Source of the DNA: Bacteroidia bacterium
Lineage (GTDB): Bacteria; Bacteroidota; Bacteroidia; AKYH767-A; OLB10
Assembly: GCA_016788165.1 (NCBI GenBank)
Contig: JAEUTH010000002.1
Coordinates: 1 to 45,644 of the forward strand
DNA length: 45,644 nucleotides
Direction: 5' to 3'
Shown: positions 33,786 to 43,343 of the stretch, in pieces
How positions within the stretch are numbered: the first letter of the stretch is position 1
How the letters are laid out: each line of letters starts with the position of its first letter
Program-made: the position numbers and the translations under genes
The notes under the pieces: model-generated
The model's input: the letters and a program-made list of their open reading frames with translations, nothing else
Told to the model about the DNA's origin: nothing
Database searches by the model: none

Positions 33786-35102
33786 TTATTGCAAGCAAAA
33801 CTGCGCTATGTCGGCAATAACCTGTGCCGATACATGACCGGGTAAATTATATTCATCGGGTTTTGATTTGCCCTGCCCATCCATAAACAAATGATTTAAT
33901 GTGGGATATAAACGTGTTTGTGCTTTACTGTTATTACGCAATGCCGTTTGCCATAATGTAAAATCAGCAAGGGTTACCTGATAATCTCTTTGACCTTGCA
34001 ACAACAAAATACGGCCATTATAATTTTTTACTTCTTCAGCAGGCTTATTATTTTTAACCGATAGCCAATACGATTGTGGCAAACCAAAAGGCAACATAAA
34101 TGACTCCATATCACTGGTCGAGTCTAAGAGTTTCACATTACTTGCCTGCACTTTAAAGTCTTCAATTTTTCGTAAATATTCGGCACTGTTATCCGACAAA
34201 TATTTTAATTGTTCCAGGGCTACATCTTCGAGCGGGCGTGCCGCTGCAGCCATCAGAATAATACCGGCTTTGTTATTGCTTTTTAATGCAATTGCCGGTG
34301 CGCAACTGCCACCTAAACTATGACCGCAAATAAAAATCCGTTGCGGATCAACGGCAACCACGCTTTTAGCAACAGCCACAGCAGCCACAGCATCATCTAT
34401 AACTTCTTGTTGCAGTGTAAGCTTGTTTACGTCTAATTGCGCTGCATACATTTTGGTTCGTTTGGTATAGCGCAAAACGGCAACACCTTTTGTTGCCAAA
34501 CCATAAGCAATGTCTTTAAAAATTTTATTTGGGCCTATGGTTTCATCCATATCATTAGGCCCCGAGCCATGTACTAAAATTACTACCGGAAACTTACTTC
34601 CGCTTTTTGGATAGGTGAGCTTTGCCGGCAAAGTGTAATTACCATTTTTTATTTCAAGCGATGTTTCAAGCACATTATCGGCAATTGCATAATCAGGCAA
34701 TGTATAGCTGAGCCGCGATACAGGTGGCACAAAAAACAATCCGGCAATTTTATAATTGCTATTGGTTGTTATTTTTAAATCGAGTTTACCTTTTTCGAAA
34801 CTGCATAGCTGGTAAATGGTTTGATATGCCGAATCGGCAACCAAATAAGGAGCTCCGGTGTGTAATAGTTTGCCTTGCTGTTTTTGTAACGATTCCCAAA
34901 TGTTTTGCAATGCAGTTGTATTAACCTTGCCGGCCAGGTTCCAATCAAAATCTTTAATACAGGAAAGGTATTGACCTGCTTTTAAATTATCTAAAAAGGT
35001 TTGTGCGGTTTGTATGGCTTTGGCGCTGTCGGGCTGTGCATTTGTAGTAAGTGTTACAAAAACAAAAAGTGCGGCAAGTTTTATTATTTTTCGAAACGTC
35101 AT
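33786..35102 (-). CDS. Exported alpha/beta hydrolase with N-terminal DUF3887-like domain
   Basis: This 438-residue protein has a signal peptide (MTFRKIIKLAALFVFVTLTTNAQ). Residues about 25-115 look like DUF3887 (AQTFLDNLKAGQYLSCIKDFDWNL, LKITTNSNYKIAGLFFVPP). The alpha/beta hydrolase domain follows: VVILVHGSGPNDMDETIG (oxyanion hole region), ICGHSLGGSCAPAIA (nucleophile elbow, Ser) and LYPTLNHLFMDGQGKS (catalytic His). It is probably a periplasmic esterase or peptidase of unknown substrate. The ATG overlaps the uvrC stop in an ATGA, so it is the last gene of the leuS-scpB-uvrC run and may be translationally coupled. It is convergent with the CDF gene. Confidence 0.92.
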   Translation of the reverse strand: MTFRKIIKLAALFVFVTLTTNAQPDSAKAIQTAQTFLDNLKAGQYLSCIKDFDWNLAGKVNTTALQNIWESLQKQQGKLLHTGAPYLVADSAYQTIYQLCSFEKGKLDLKITTNSNYKIAGLFFVPPVSRLSYTLPDYAIADNVLETSLEIKNGNYTLPAKLTYPKSGSKFPVVILVHGSGPNDMDETIGPNKIFKDIAYGLATKGVAVLRYTKRTKMYAAQLDVNKLTLQQEVIDDAVAAVAVAKSVVAVDPQRIFICGHSLGGSCAPAIALKSNNKAGIILMAAAARPLEDVALEQLKYLSDNSAEYLRKIEDFKVQASNVKLLDSTSDMESFMLPFGLPQSYWLSVKNNKPAEEVKNYNGRILLLQGQRDYQVTLADFTLWQTALRNNSKAQTRLYPTLNHLFMDGQGKSKPDEYNLPGHVSAQVIADIAQFCLQ

Positions 35103-36907
35103 TTGCTTGAATTATAATACGAATAAACAATTTGTGCTTTCGATTTGCCAATACAGGCAATTAAATTTTCGAGGCTTGCAGTACTAACGCCTTTTACCGA
35201 TTTAAATTCTGACAGCAACATTTCTGCTGTTACCCTACCTATGCCCGGTATGTTATCTAATTGTGTTTTAATAAAATTTTTACTGCGTTTGTTACGGTGG
35301 TGGGTAATACCAAAGCGATGCACCTCATCGCGTAATTGCTGAATTATTTTCAGGGTTTCGCCTTTTTTATCTAAGTACATGGGTACACTATCGCCCGGAA
35401 AATAAATTTCCTCTAATTTTTTGGCAATGCCAATTATCGAAATTTTGCCACGCAGGTTTAATTTTTCTAAACTACTAAGCGCTGCACTAAGCTGGCCTTT
35501 GCCTCCGTCAATAACAATAAGTTGTGGTAAGGGCAGTTTGTCGTTTAATAACCGGCTATAACGTCTGTAAATAATTTCCTGCATGGATGCAAAATCATCG
35601 GGGCCGGTAACGGTTTTAATATTGAAATGGCGGTACTCTTTTTTAGCAGGCTTGCCATTTATAAAAACGCTCATGGCACCCACTGCATCGGTACCCTGAA
35701 AGTTTGAATTGTCGAAACACTCAATATGCACCGGCAAAACGGGCATGCGTAAATCGGTTTGCATTTGCGCAAGCAATCTGTCGGTTTTATGTTGCGGATT
35801 AAGCAAATCGTATTGTGCCAGTTTTTCTTTCAGGGTGTAACGGGCATTTTTATAGCTCATTTCAACCAAATGTTTTTTATCACCAATTTTTGGTTCGGTA
35901 ACAAATACTTTAGGCAGGGCCATATCGGGCAAAACATTAACCAGTATTTCAGAAGCATCTGAATCGAAACGCATCCGCAGTTCAGCAATTGCCAAGGTCA
36001 TTAGTTCGGCATCGGTTTCGTCTAATTTCTTTTTAAGTTCGATGGTTTGTGCTTGCACAATAGCGCCATTAATTACTTTTAAGTAGTTTACAAAGGCAGT
36101 GTCTTTTTGTGTTGCAATGGCAAACACATCTACATTGGTAATGTTGGGCGATACAATTACACTTTTGCTTTTATACATTTCAAGCACTTCTATTTTTTCT
36201 TTAAACAGTTGTGCTTCTTCGAAACGGTAATCGGCAGCAGCATTTTTCATCAGTGTATTAAAATGGCTTATAACACTGTGTATGTTGCCTTTAAGCAATT
36301 CGTTAATTTCGTTAATGCCCTGGTCGTAATCGGGTTTCGATTGCAGCCCTGCACAAGGTCCTTTGCAGTTTTTAATATGATACTCTAAACAAACTTTAAA
36401 TTTTTGTTGTGCAATATTTTGCGCAGTTAGCTGAAGGTTGCACGTGCGCAGTTGATAGATTTGTTTTATAAAATCAAGCAAAACAAAAAGTGTTTTTACC
36501 GAAGTGTAAGGCCCGAAATAAATACTGCCATCTTTTATTTTTTTTCGGGTGTAAAAAATACGCGGAAAGGCTTCGTTTTTAACAACAATCCAGGGATAAG
36601 CTTTGTCGTCCTTTAAACTTACATTATAACGTGGCTGGTGTTTTTTTATTAGGTTGCTTTCGAGCAACAATGCATCGTGTTCGGTTTCGGTTATAATTAA
36701 TTTGATGTCGGCTATGCTTTTAACCAGCATCAATGTTTTGTTGCTGTCAAACGTATCTTTGCTAAAATAGCTCATCACACGTTTTTTTAAATTCTTTGCC
36801 TTGCCAACATAAATGATGCTGCCTTCTTTATTAAAGTACTGATAAACACCGGGATTTTGCGGCAGTGTTTTTAACAATGAATCAATATGTGCAGTGCGAC
36901 TTAACAA
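35099..36907 (-). CDS. uvrC: Excinuclease ABC subunit C (non-ATG start)
   Basis: UvrC makes both incisions around bulky DNA lesions in nucleotide excision repair with UvrA and UvrB. The GIY-YIG nuclease domain starts with NPGVYQYFNKEGSIIYVGKA and continues KNLKKRVMSYF. The UVR motif region is AAADYRFEEAQLFKEKIEVLE. The RNase H-like 5' nuclease part has HIECFDNSNFQGTDAVGAMSVF, and LIVIDGGKGQLSAA follows. A HhH pair near the end reads LDNIPGIGRVTAEMLLSEF. No ATG lies in frame ahead of the conserved core. I chose TTG at 36907, giving 602 residues; TTG at 36952 (617 residues) and 36877 are alternatives. It is cotranscribed with scpB upstream. Confidence 0.95.
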   Translation of the reverse strand: MLSRTAHIDSLLKTLPQNPGVYQYFNKEGSIIYVGKAKNLKKRVMSYFSKDTFDSNKTLMLVKSIADIKLIITETEHDALLLESNLIKKHQPRYNVSLKDDKAYPWIVVKNEAFPRIFYTRKKIKDGSIYFGPYTSVKTLFVLLDFIKQIYQLRTCNLQLTAQNIAQQKFKVCLEYHIKNCKGPCAGLQSKPDYDQGINEINELLKGNIHSVISHFNTLMKNAAADYRFEEAQLFKEKIEVLEMYKSKSVIVSPNITNVDVFAIATQKDTAFVNYLKVINGAIVQAQTIELKKKLDETDAELMTLAIAELRMRFDSDASEILVNVLPDMALPKVFVTEPKIGDKKHLVEMSYKNARYTLKEKLAQYDLLNPQHKTDRLLAQMQTDLRMPVLPVHIECFDNSNFQGTDAVGAMSVFINGKPAKKEYRHFNIKTVTGPDDFASMQEIIYRRYSRLLNDKLPLPQLIVIDGGKGQLSAALSSLEKLNLRGKISIIGIAKKLEEIYFPGDSVPMYLDKKGETLKIIQQLRDEVHRFGITHHRNKRSKNFIKTQLDNIPGIGRVTAEMLLSEFKSVKGVSTASLENLIACIGKSKAQIVYSYYNSSK

Positions 36908-36992
36908 TTTTATGCAGCAATAAACTCCGTGCAGTGTAACGGATTGGTACAATAAAAATGATTTGTTAAAAATAAAACCACTTCAAGCATTA

Positions 36993-37682
36993 TCAGCTAA
37001 TGGGTGGTGTTGGGTCGGCACCACTATCATTGTTGGTTTGTGTGGTATCGGTATGGTCATCCGTATCTGTTGCATCGCTTGCTGCTTCAAGCGTAATGCC
37101 TTCGGGCAATTCGCTGTCTATACTTTCGAATGATGTGCCAATAACATTATCAATGGCTTGCAGATCTTTAAGCTTGGGTAAGTCTTTGGGGTCTTTAAGG
37201 CCAAAGTAATCCATAAACAATTTACTGGTGCCATATAAAATTGGTTTGCCGGGCGCATCGCTCTTGCCTGTTATTTCAATCAATTCTTTTTCTAAAAGTT
37301 TTTGAATACTGTAATCGCAACTTACGCCACGCACATGTTCTAACTCAGCTTTTGAAACAGGCTGCCTGTAGGCAATAATGCTTAGTGTTTCGAGTGCTGC
37401 TGTGCTAAGCCGTTTTTTATTTTTTTGCTGGATAAATATTTGGATAGCGCCATAAAACTCGGGCTTGGTTAAAAACCTGAAACCTTCGGCAATTTCGGCT
37501 AATGCAAATGAAAACTGCGGGTCGTTATATTTTTGCTGTAAGTCATCAATACAAGCACGTATGTCTTCAATAGCCAGCTCCCAACCATAAACAGTTTTAA
37601 GGCAATGTTGTATTTCGTTAATGGTAATACTGTTTTCGCTTGCAAAAATTAAGGCTTCAATATTTTGTGGTAAATGTTCCAT
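36993..37682 (-). CDS. scpB: Segregation and condensation protein B
   Basis: This 229-residue protein is a condensin accessory subunit that works with ScpA and SMC in chromosome organisation. Two winged-helix domains are visible: residues 1-85 with IEALIFASENSITINEIQHCL, and 90-170 with LSTAALETLSIIAYRQPVSKAELEHVRGV, the family signature. ILYGTSKLFMDYFGLKDPKDLP follows. The C-terminal 35 residues form an acidic, Thr/Asp-rich low-complexity tail. It is between leuS (32 bp) and uvrC. scpA is not adjacent, unlike in many firmicutes, which is common in this phylum. Cytoplasmic. Confidence 0.95.
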   Translation of the reverse strand: MEHLPQNIEALIFASENSITINEIQHCLKTVYGWELAIEDIRACIDDLQQKYNDPQFSFALAEIAEGFRFLTKPEFYGAIQIFIQQKNKKRLSTAALETLSIIAYRQPVSKAELEHVRGVSCDYSIQKLLEKELIEITGKSDAPGKPILYGTSKLFMDYFGLKDPKDLPKLKDLQAIDNVIGTSFESIDSELPEGITLEAASDATDTDDHTDTTQTNNDSGADPTPPIS

Positions 37683-37714
37683 TATAAATTAAAATTAGGT
37701 TGAAAGCAGAAAGG

Positions 37715-40462
37715 TTAAACTACTACGTTGATAATTTTGCCCGGTACAACAATTATTTTTTTAGGTGTTGCACCCTGAAGCAGTTGTTGTAGTTTAGGGC
37801 TAATGCTGATGTTTTCGGTTACTTGTGCCGATGTGTAATTAGTTGGTAACGGAAATTTGAATTTCATTTTTCCGTTAATGCTAACCGGGTATTCGAATAC
37901 ACTTTCTATCAAATAGCTTTCGTTAAAAACAGGCCATGCTGCTTTAGTTACACTTTGTGTGTTGCCCATCAGTTGCCAAACTTCTTCGGCAATGTGTGGT
38001 GCGTAAGGCGATAAAATAATGGCCAGCCATTGCAAAATTTCTTTGTTGGTGCATTTGGCATCCGTTAATTCGTTTACACAAATCATAAAAGTACTTACCG
38101 AAGTGTTGAATGAAAAACGCTCCATGTCTTCGGTAACTTTTTTAATTGTTTTATGTATGGTTTTTAACGATGCATTATCAGCAGCACCATAGCCGTTATG
38201 TGCTTGAATATATAAACGCCAAAGTTTTTTTAAGAAACCGCTTACACCGGTAATGCCATTGGTATTCCAGGGTTTGCTTTGCTCTAAAGGGCCTAAAAAC
38301 ATTTCATACATACGTAAACAATCGGCACCGTATTTTTCAATAATATCATCAGGCGTTACTACGTTGTATTTTGATTTCGACATTTTTTCTACCTCGCTGC
38401 CACATATATATTTTCCGTCTTCTAAAATAAAATCAGCAGTAGCATACTCGGCACGCCAGTTTTTAAAAGCTTCAATATCTAATACCTGATTGGCAACCAT
38501 ATTTACATCGGCATGTAACGTAGTGGTTTGGTATTTGTTTTTTAAACCTGCCGATACAAAAGTGTTGCTGTTTACCACACGATATACCAAAGCCGATGTA
38601 CCTTGTATCATGCCTTGATTGATAAGTTTTTTGGCGGGTTCGTTAAAGGGCAGATAGCCTAAGTCGAATAAAAATTTTGTCCAAAAACGTACATATAATA
38701 AATGGCCTGTTGCATGTTCGCTGCCGCCTAAATACAAATCAATTTGTTGCCAGTAATTAATGGCATCGGCCGATGCAAATGCTTGTGTGTTGCCGGCATC
38801 CATATAACGCAAATAGTACCAACTGCTACCGGCCCAACCGGGCATGGTTGTAGTTTCGATGGGGTAGCCATTGTAGGTAAAGTTTTGTGCACGGGCCAAA
38901 GGTGGTTCGCCTTGTTCGGTTGGCAGGTAAGCGTCAATTGCCGGTAGCACCAGTGGCAATGCATCGGTTGGTAACGTATGTGCTATGCCATCTTTATAAT
39001 AAACCGGTATGGGCTCGCCCCAATAACGCTGGCGGCCAAATACCGCATCTCGCTGGCGGTAATTTACCTGACCAATACCCACTGCTTCATTTTCAATTTT
39101 ACTGATTGCAACTTTAATGGCTTCGTTAACGCTTAATCCGTTTAAGAAACCACTGTTAATACAAGTGCCCATTTTTTCGTCATAAGCAGCTTCATTAAAA
39201 TTGTGTGGCGTGGTGGGCTCAATAACTTGTTTAACGGGTAAGTTAAAGTGGCGGGCAAAAGCATAGTCGCGGGTATCGTGTGCCGGTACAGCCATTACAG
39301 CCCCGGTGCCATAACCGGCAAGCACATAATCGCCAATCCAAACCGCTATAGGTTCATTAGTAAAAGGATGTATGGCATAAGCGCCTGTAAAGACACCAGA
39401 AATGTGTTTAACATCGGCCTGGCGCTCGCGCTCGCTACGGTTTTTGGCCCAGGCAACGTACTGATCTACTTCGGATTTATGTGTAGCCAATGTTAATTGG
39501 CTAACCAACGGATGTTCGGGTGCCAGGGTAAGATAGGTAACACCAAAAACGGTATCAGGCCTGGTAGTAAAAACAGTGATAGTTTGGTTGTTGCAATTGA
39601 AATTTATGGAAGTGCCTTGGCTGCGGCCAATCCAATTGCGTTGCGAGTCTTTAATACTTTCCGTCCAGTCAATTGTTTCTAAATCGTCTAACAAGCGCTG
39701 CGAATAAGCGGTTATGCGTAAACTCCATTGCTGCATTAATTTGCGTTCGACCGGATAGCTACCTCTTTCGCTTACACCATCTTTAACCTCATCGTTAGCT
39801 AAAACACTACCTAAAGCGGCACACCAGTTAACCAGTGTATTGCTTAAATAAGCCAAACGGTAAGCCATTAATATTTCATGCTGCTGTGCCTGATTGTAAG
39901 CAAGCCATTGTGCGGCTGTAAAAGTATTTTCGTATTCAGTAGCTGCATTAATACCGCTATTACCATTGGTTTCGAACTGCTGCACCAAACTTTCAATAGG
40001 CATTGCTTTTTGTAAAGTATTATCATACCAGGCATGAAACAGCTGAATAAAAATCCATTGTGTCCATTTATAATAATCGGGTTCGCTGGTGCGTATTTCG
40101 CGTTGCCAGTCGTAACTAAAGCCCAGCATATCTAATTGCTGCCTGTAGCGGGCAATATTTTGTTGTGTGGTTATTGCCGGATGCTGGCCTGTTTGTATGG
40201 CATATTGTTCGGCAGGTAAGCCAAACGAATCGTAGCCCATGGGGTGTAAAACATTAAACCCTTGCAGTCGTTTGTACCGTGCATATATATCACTTGCAAT
40301 ATAACCTAAGGGATGGCCTACATGTAAACCGGCACCGCTGGGGTATGGAAACATATCTAACACATAAAACTTAGGCTTATTAAAATCGTTCGAAGTATAG
40401 GCGCCTTGTTGTTTCCAATACTGTTGCCACTTACTTTCTACTTGCTTAAAGGCGTATTCCAT
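37715..40462 (-). CDS. leuS: Leucyl-tRNA synthetase
   Basis: This 915-residue class I synthetase charges tRNA-Leu. The HIGH motif is in [15 protein letters not shown] near residue 48. [21 protein letters not shown] is the conserved next block. The CP1 editing domain has [22 protein letters not shown] near residue 298 and [18 protein letters not shown]. The leucine-specific region is around [17 protein letters not shown], and EKMSKSKYN lies near residue 690. The anticodon-binding domain occupies the C-terminal part. Length is normal for Bacteroidota. It leads the minus-strand run leuS-scpB-uvrC-hydrolase and is divergent from ftsX with 200 bp between them. Confidence 0.98.
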   Translation of the reverse strand: MEYAFKQVESKWQQYWKQQGAYTSNDFNKPKFYVLDMFPYPSGAGLHVGHPLGYIASDIYARYKRLQGFNVLHPMGYDSFGLPAEQYAIQTGQHPAITTQQNIARYRQQLDMLGFSYDWQREIRTSEPDYYKWTQWIFIQLFHAWYDNTLQKAMPIESLVQQFETNGNSGINAATEYENTFTAAQWLAYNQAQQHEILMAYRLAYLSNTLVNWCAALGSVLANDEVKDGVSERGSYPVERKLMQQWSLRITAYSQRLLDDLETIDWTESIKDSQRNWIGRSQGTSINFNCNNQTITVFTTRPDTVFGVTYLTLAPEHPLVSQLTLATHKSEVDQYVAWAKNRSERERQADVKHISGVFTGAYAIHPFTNEPIAVWIGDYVLAGYGTGAVMAVPAHDTRDYAFARHFNLPVKQVIEPTTPHNFNEAAYDEKMGTCINSGFLNGLSVNEAIKVAISKIENEAVGIGQVNYRQRDAVFGRQRYWGEPIPVYYKDGIAHTLPTDALPLVLPAIDAYLPTEQGEPPLARAQNFTYNGYPIETTTMPGWAGSSWYYLRYMDAGNTQAFASADAINYWQQIDLYLGGSEHATGHLLYVRFWTKFLFDLGYLPFNEPAKKLINQGMIQGTSALVYRVVNSNTFVSAGLKNKYQTTTLHADVNMVANQVLDIEAFKNWRAEYATADFILEDGKYICGSEVEKMSKSKYNVVTPDDIIEKYGADCLRMYEMFLGPLEQSKPWNTNGITGVSGFLKKLWRLYIQAHNGYGAADNASLKTIHKTIKKVTEDMERFSFNTSVSTFMICVNELTDAKCTNKEILQWLAIILSPYAPHIAEEVWQLMGNTQSVTKAAWPVFNESYLIESVFEYPVSINGKMKFKFPLPTNYTSAQVTENISISPKLQQLLQGATPKKIIVVPGKIINVVV

Positions 40463-40662
40463 AATTACATTTTATAAAAACAGGGTTGCGAATGTAAATA
40501 TTTGCCGTTTACCTTATGGCTTATTGGCTGTTGGGGTTGTTTACGCTAACCTTTCAGATTTGCACATTTATGTATTCATAATTTATTGGTTATTACACAT
40601 GGAGTAAATAATCCGGAGCGTTTACAAACTGTAAGTTAGGGCACTTAATTGTAAGTATAAAT

Positions 40663-41538
40663 ATGAGCGATGAAATAGGCATGTTGGCGCGTAAGCCATT
40701 GCAATCGAGTTATGTATCGAGTATAATAAGTATGGCTTTGGTGCTTTTTTTATTAGGCATACTGGGCGTACTTTTAATGCAGGCTAATGCTATAGCTAAT
40801 TATATAAAACAAAACTATCAGGTTACATTGGTTTTAGCCGATAGTTTGCCTGCATCGGCAACCGATTCATTACAACAATTGTTGGCTCATGAACCTATGG
40901 TAAATGCATATCAATATGTAAGTAAGGATGAAGCAGCAGTTAAATTACAAAGCGAGTTAGGCGAAGATTTTGTTTCATTTTTGGGATATAATCCGCTGCA
41001 TGCAGCTATTGATGTAACTTTTAAAGCACAATATGTTGACGATTCGTTACTAACACGCATACAACAATGGGTTAGCAGTAATCCGGCAGTGATGGAGGTG
41101 TATTATCAGAAATCATTAATCGAAAAAATAAACAGCAATTTAAAAAGCATTACCTGGTTTTTATTGGGCTTTAGCACCATACTGCTCATTGTTGCTTTGT
41201 TTCTGATAAATAACACGATAAGGGTAAACCTTTATTCGAAACGCATGCTTATACGTAGTATGCAGTTAGTTGGTGCTACACGCGGTTTTATAATGAAACC
41301 CTTTTTAATTAATGCGCTGTTACATGGTTTAATTTCCGGAGTAATTGCAGCTATTATGGTGTATGGAACCATATACTTAACCCAATTGTATGTGCTGCAA
41401 CTAACCATAGAAATACAAATTTTTATGTGGGGCATTTTGTTTTGCGGTTTGATAACCACAGGTGTTTTAATTTCATTTATAAGTACTTTCTTCGCAGTTG
41501 GTAAATGGCTGGGCAAACGCTCATACGAATTATTTTAA
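40663..41538 (+). CDS. ftsX: Cell division ABC-type protein FtsX
   Basis: This 291-residue inner membrane protein pairs with the ATPase FtsE to activate peptidoglycan hydrolases at the septum. TM1 is at residues 17-42 (SIISMALVLFLLGILGVLLM). The periplasmic loop (about 45-160) has YVSKDEAAVKLQSELGEDF, as in other FtsX, and three more helices follow from about residue 165. NNTIRVNLYSKRMLIRSMQLVGAT is the conserved cytoplasmic loop. The gene is first in ftsX-DUF3098-uppP, an arrangement often found in Bacteroidota. ftsE is not in the window. Length is typical. Confidence 0.96.
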   Translation: MSDEIGMLARKPLQSSYVSSIISMALVLFLLGILGVLLMQANAIANYIKQNYQVTLVLADSLPASATDSLQQLLAHEPMVNAYQYVSKDEAAVKLQSELGEDFVSFLGYNPLHAAIDVTFKAQYVDDSLLTRIQQWVSSNPAVMEVYYQKSLIEKINSNLKSITWFLLGFSTILLIVALFLINNTIRVNLYSKRMLIRSMQLVGATRGFIMKPFLINALLHGLISGVIAAIMVYGTIYLTQLYVLQLTIEIQIFMWGILFCGLITTGVLISFISTFFAVGKWLGKRSYELF

Positions 41539-41559
41539 TAAAGTCATCTAGCTTATAAC

Positions 41560-41850
41560 ATGGATAAAAAAGTAAATACCAAAACAGCAACAGCAACAAC
41601 AAAAACGGTTGCAACATCTAATAACTCGAATAACGATTTGGCCTTTGGCCGCGAAAACTACCTTTTAATGGGTATTGGTTTGGTGTTAATTGTAATTGGC
41701 TTTGCCTTAATGGCCGGTGGTAAATTAGAAGACCCAACTGCATTTAACCCCGAAATTTTTTCGTTTCGCAGAATTACCTTGGCACCAATTGTAGTTATGG
41801 CCGGCTTTTTAGTGGAGGTATGGGCCATTGTTAAAAAGTCGAAAGACTAA
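41560..41850 (+). CDS. DUF3098 domain membrane protein
   Basis: This 96-residue protein has a low-complexity Thr/Ala/Asn-rich N-terminus (residues 1-26) and then two hydrophobic helices: NYLLMGIGLVLIVIGFALMAGG and LAPIVVMAGFLVEVWAIV. FNPEIFSFRRITLAPI between them is the DUF3098 signature. Its function is unknown. It always travels with ftsX and uppP in this phylum, here with gaps of 21 and 49 bp, so a role in envelope growth is a reasonable guess only. Confidence 0.93.
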   Translation: MDKKVNTKTATATTKTVATSNNSNNDLAFGRENYLLMGIGLVLIVIGFALMAGGKLEDPTAFNPEIFSFRRITLAPIVVMAGFLVEVWAIVKKSKD

Positions 41851-41899
41851 GATATCAACCCTACACTTTTTATTAATTGTAATTTATTAAGCAACAGCT

Positions 41900-42691
41900 A
41901 TGACCTATTTGCAGGCCTTTATTATTGCTATTATCGAAGGCATTACTGAGTTTTTGCCCGTTTCGTCAACAGGCCACATGATTTTGGCTTCGTCATTAAT
42001 GGATATTAAAGACAAAGCCTTTGCCGATACTTTTGAAATTGTAATACAGTTAGGTGCTATACTTAGCGTGTTGGTACTTTATTATAAAAGGTTTTTGGTG
42101 GGGATTGATATTTACTTAAAACTGTTTGTGGCTTTTTTACCAACTGCTGTTGTAGGCTTATTAGCATATAAAACCATTAAAGCACATTTGTTTAATCCGT
42201 ATGTAGTAAGTGTGTCGCTTATAGTAGGTGGCGTTATTCTTATTTTGTTAGATAAGTGGAGTGCCCAAAAGGAATCGGTTTACGAAACCACATCAGACAT
42301 AAGTTTTATAGATGCTTTAAAAATTGGAGCCATACAATGTTTTAGCATGATACCGGGTGTAAGCCGTTCGGCCGCCACTATTTTTGGCGGTGTGTTTGCT
42401 GGCTTTAATAGAAAGCAGGCTGCCGAGTTTTCGTTTTTATTGGCCATACCTACCATGTTTGTGGCTTCGGCTAAAGACCTTTACGAAAACAAAGATGCCA
42501 TTACACAAAGCAATATGATGTTACTTATTTTTGGTAGTGTTATAGCTTTTATTGTGGCACTTATAGCAGTAAAAGCATTTGTACAGTACTTAACCAAACA
42601 TGGTTTTAAAATGTTTGGCTACTATCGTATAATTATTGGTTTGGTGTTTTTAGCGTATGCTTTGTTTACCGGTTTGCAATTGCATGCATAG
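41900..42691 (+). CDS. uppP: Undecaprenyl-diphosphatase
   Basis: This 263-residue BacA-type enzyme dephosphorylates undecaprenyl pyrophosphate so the lipid carrier can be reused for peptidoglycan and other polymers; bacitracin resistance follows from overproduction. The two family motifs are present: IIEGITEFLPVSSTGHMIL (residues 11-29) and MIPGVSRSAATIFGG (about residues 151-165), which contribute the active-site Glu, Ser, His and Arg. About eight membrane helices are visible. It is the third gene of the ftsX unit and convergent with the AtpI-like gene, 27 bp apart. truB, a frequent next gene elsewhere in the phylum, does not follow here. Confidence 0.97.
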   Translation: MTYLQAFIIAIIEGITEFLPVSSTGHMILASSLMDIKDKAFADTFEIVIQLGAILSVLVLYYKRFLVGIDIYLKLFVAFLPTAVVGLLAYKTIKAHLFNPYVVSVSLIVGGVILILLDKWSAQKESVYETTSDISFIDALKIGAIQCFSMIPGVSRSAATIFGGVFAGFNRKQAAEFSFLLAIPTMFVASAKDLYENKDAITQSNMMLLIFGSVIAFIVALIAVKAFVQYLTKHGFKMFGYYRIIIGLVFLAYALFTGLQLHA

Positions 42692-42718
42692 TGTTTTCGA
42701 AATGCGAAAAGGCAAACG

Positions 42719-43099
42719 TTATCTGGAGCCAAAATGCTTACGCAAATAATAAACCTCAAAAGCCATAAATACAAAATAGCTAAGCAAAAAGTTTATGGCA
42801 AAGCCGCGTGCATTTTCTTTATTAAAAAGGGCATAGCCAACAATAATGGCTACAAGTAAAAGCAATTTTAAAAACGAGGCCACCATATAATATCGCACAA
42901 ATGCTTTGCCTTCGGTATTTAGTAAAGCACCATAGTGGAAACCTGCATACAGTAAAAAGTAAAAAACAGGTATGCCCCAAAAGCCCTGAAACCATTGTGG
43001 CTGATGCATAACAAAACGGGTAACAATCCAAACCAATGCCATAGCTAAAAGCATAACTATAGTTGCATACTTAAGGTATTGAATAAAGTTGTTTTGCAT
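42719..43099 (-). CDS. Four-helix membrane protein, AtpI-like
   Basis: This 126-residue protein has four hydrophobic helices: YATIVMLLAMALVWIVTRF, GIPVFYFLLYAGFHYGAL, FLKLLLLVAIIVGYALF and INFLLSYFVFMAFEVYYL. It begins 10 bp after the AtpZ gene on the same strand. In Bacteroidota a small protein like this usually sits between atpZ and atpB, in the position of AtpI, which helps assemble the F1Fo ATP synthase rotor or supply Mg2+. I cannot confirm the family by sequence, and atpB is absent: the next gene is the convergent uppP. The unit therefore ends here. Confidence 0.75.
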   Translation of the reverse strand: MQNNFIQYLKYATIVMLLAMALVWIVTRFVMHQPQWFQGFWGIPVFYFLLYAGFHYGALLNTEGKAFVRYYMVASFLKLLLLVAIIVGYALFNKENARGFAINFLLSYFVFMAFEVYYLRKHFGSR

Positions 43100-43109
43100 G
43101 GTTAATGGG

Positions 43110-43343
43110 TTATTTGTATTTGCTTATTTCTTTAATGGCATAATACATAGTGCCACAAACACCTGCTAACGTTAGTACCAATGTGAATACCGGAAATTTT
43201 AAGGCCAGCCAAGCATCTAACTTAACACCTGCAAAGGCAAACAAAAAAATGGTAGCACCCATTTGTATGCCTAATGAAGAGTAGCGGTAAAAGGTATTAG
43301 GCAGATTTTTCTTTGATTGATTTTTCTGCGGGTTTGTCTCCAA
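43110..43343 (-). CDS. atpZ: AtpZ/AtpI family protein (TTG start, overlaps bactofilin gene)
   Basis: This 77-residue protein has two transmembrane helices. The conserved YSSLGIQMGATIFLFAFAGVKLDAWL, the family core of Y..LG.QM.....F.G..LD, starts at residue 20, and VFTLVLTLAGVCGTMYYAI is the second helix. AtpZ proteins accompany F1Fo ATP synthase genes. The only workable start is TTG at 43343, which makes the gene overlap the bactofilin coding region by 47 bp in another frame. The internal ATG at residue 28 would remove the conserved Tyr and most of helix 1. The following AtpI-like gene starts 10 bp later. Confidence 0.85.
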   Translation of the reverse strand: METNPQKNQSKKNLPNTFYRYSSLGIQMGATIFLFAFAGVKLDAWLALKFPVFTLVLTLAGVCGTMYYAIKEISKYK

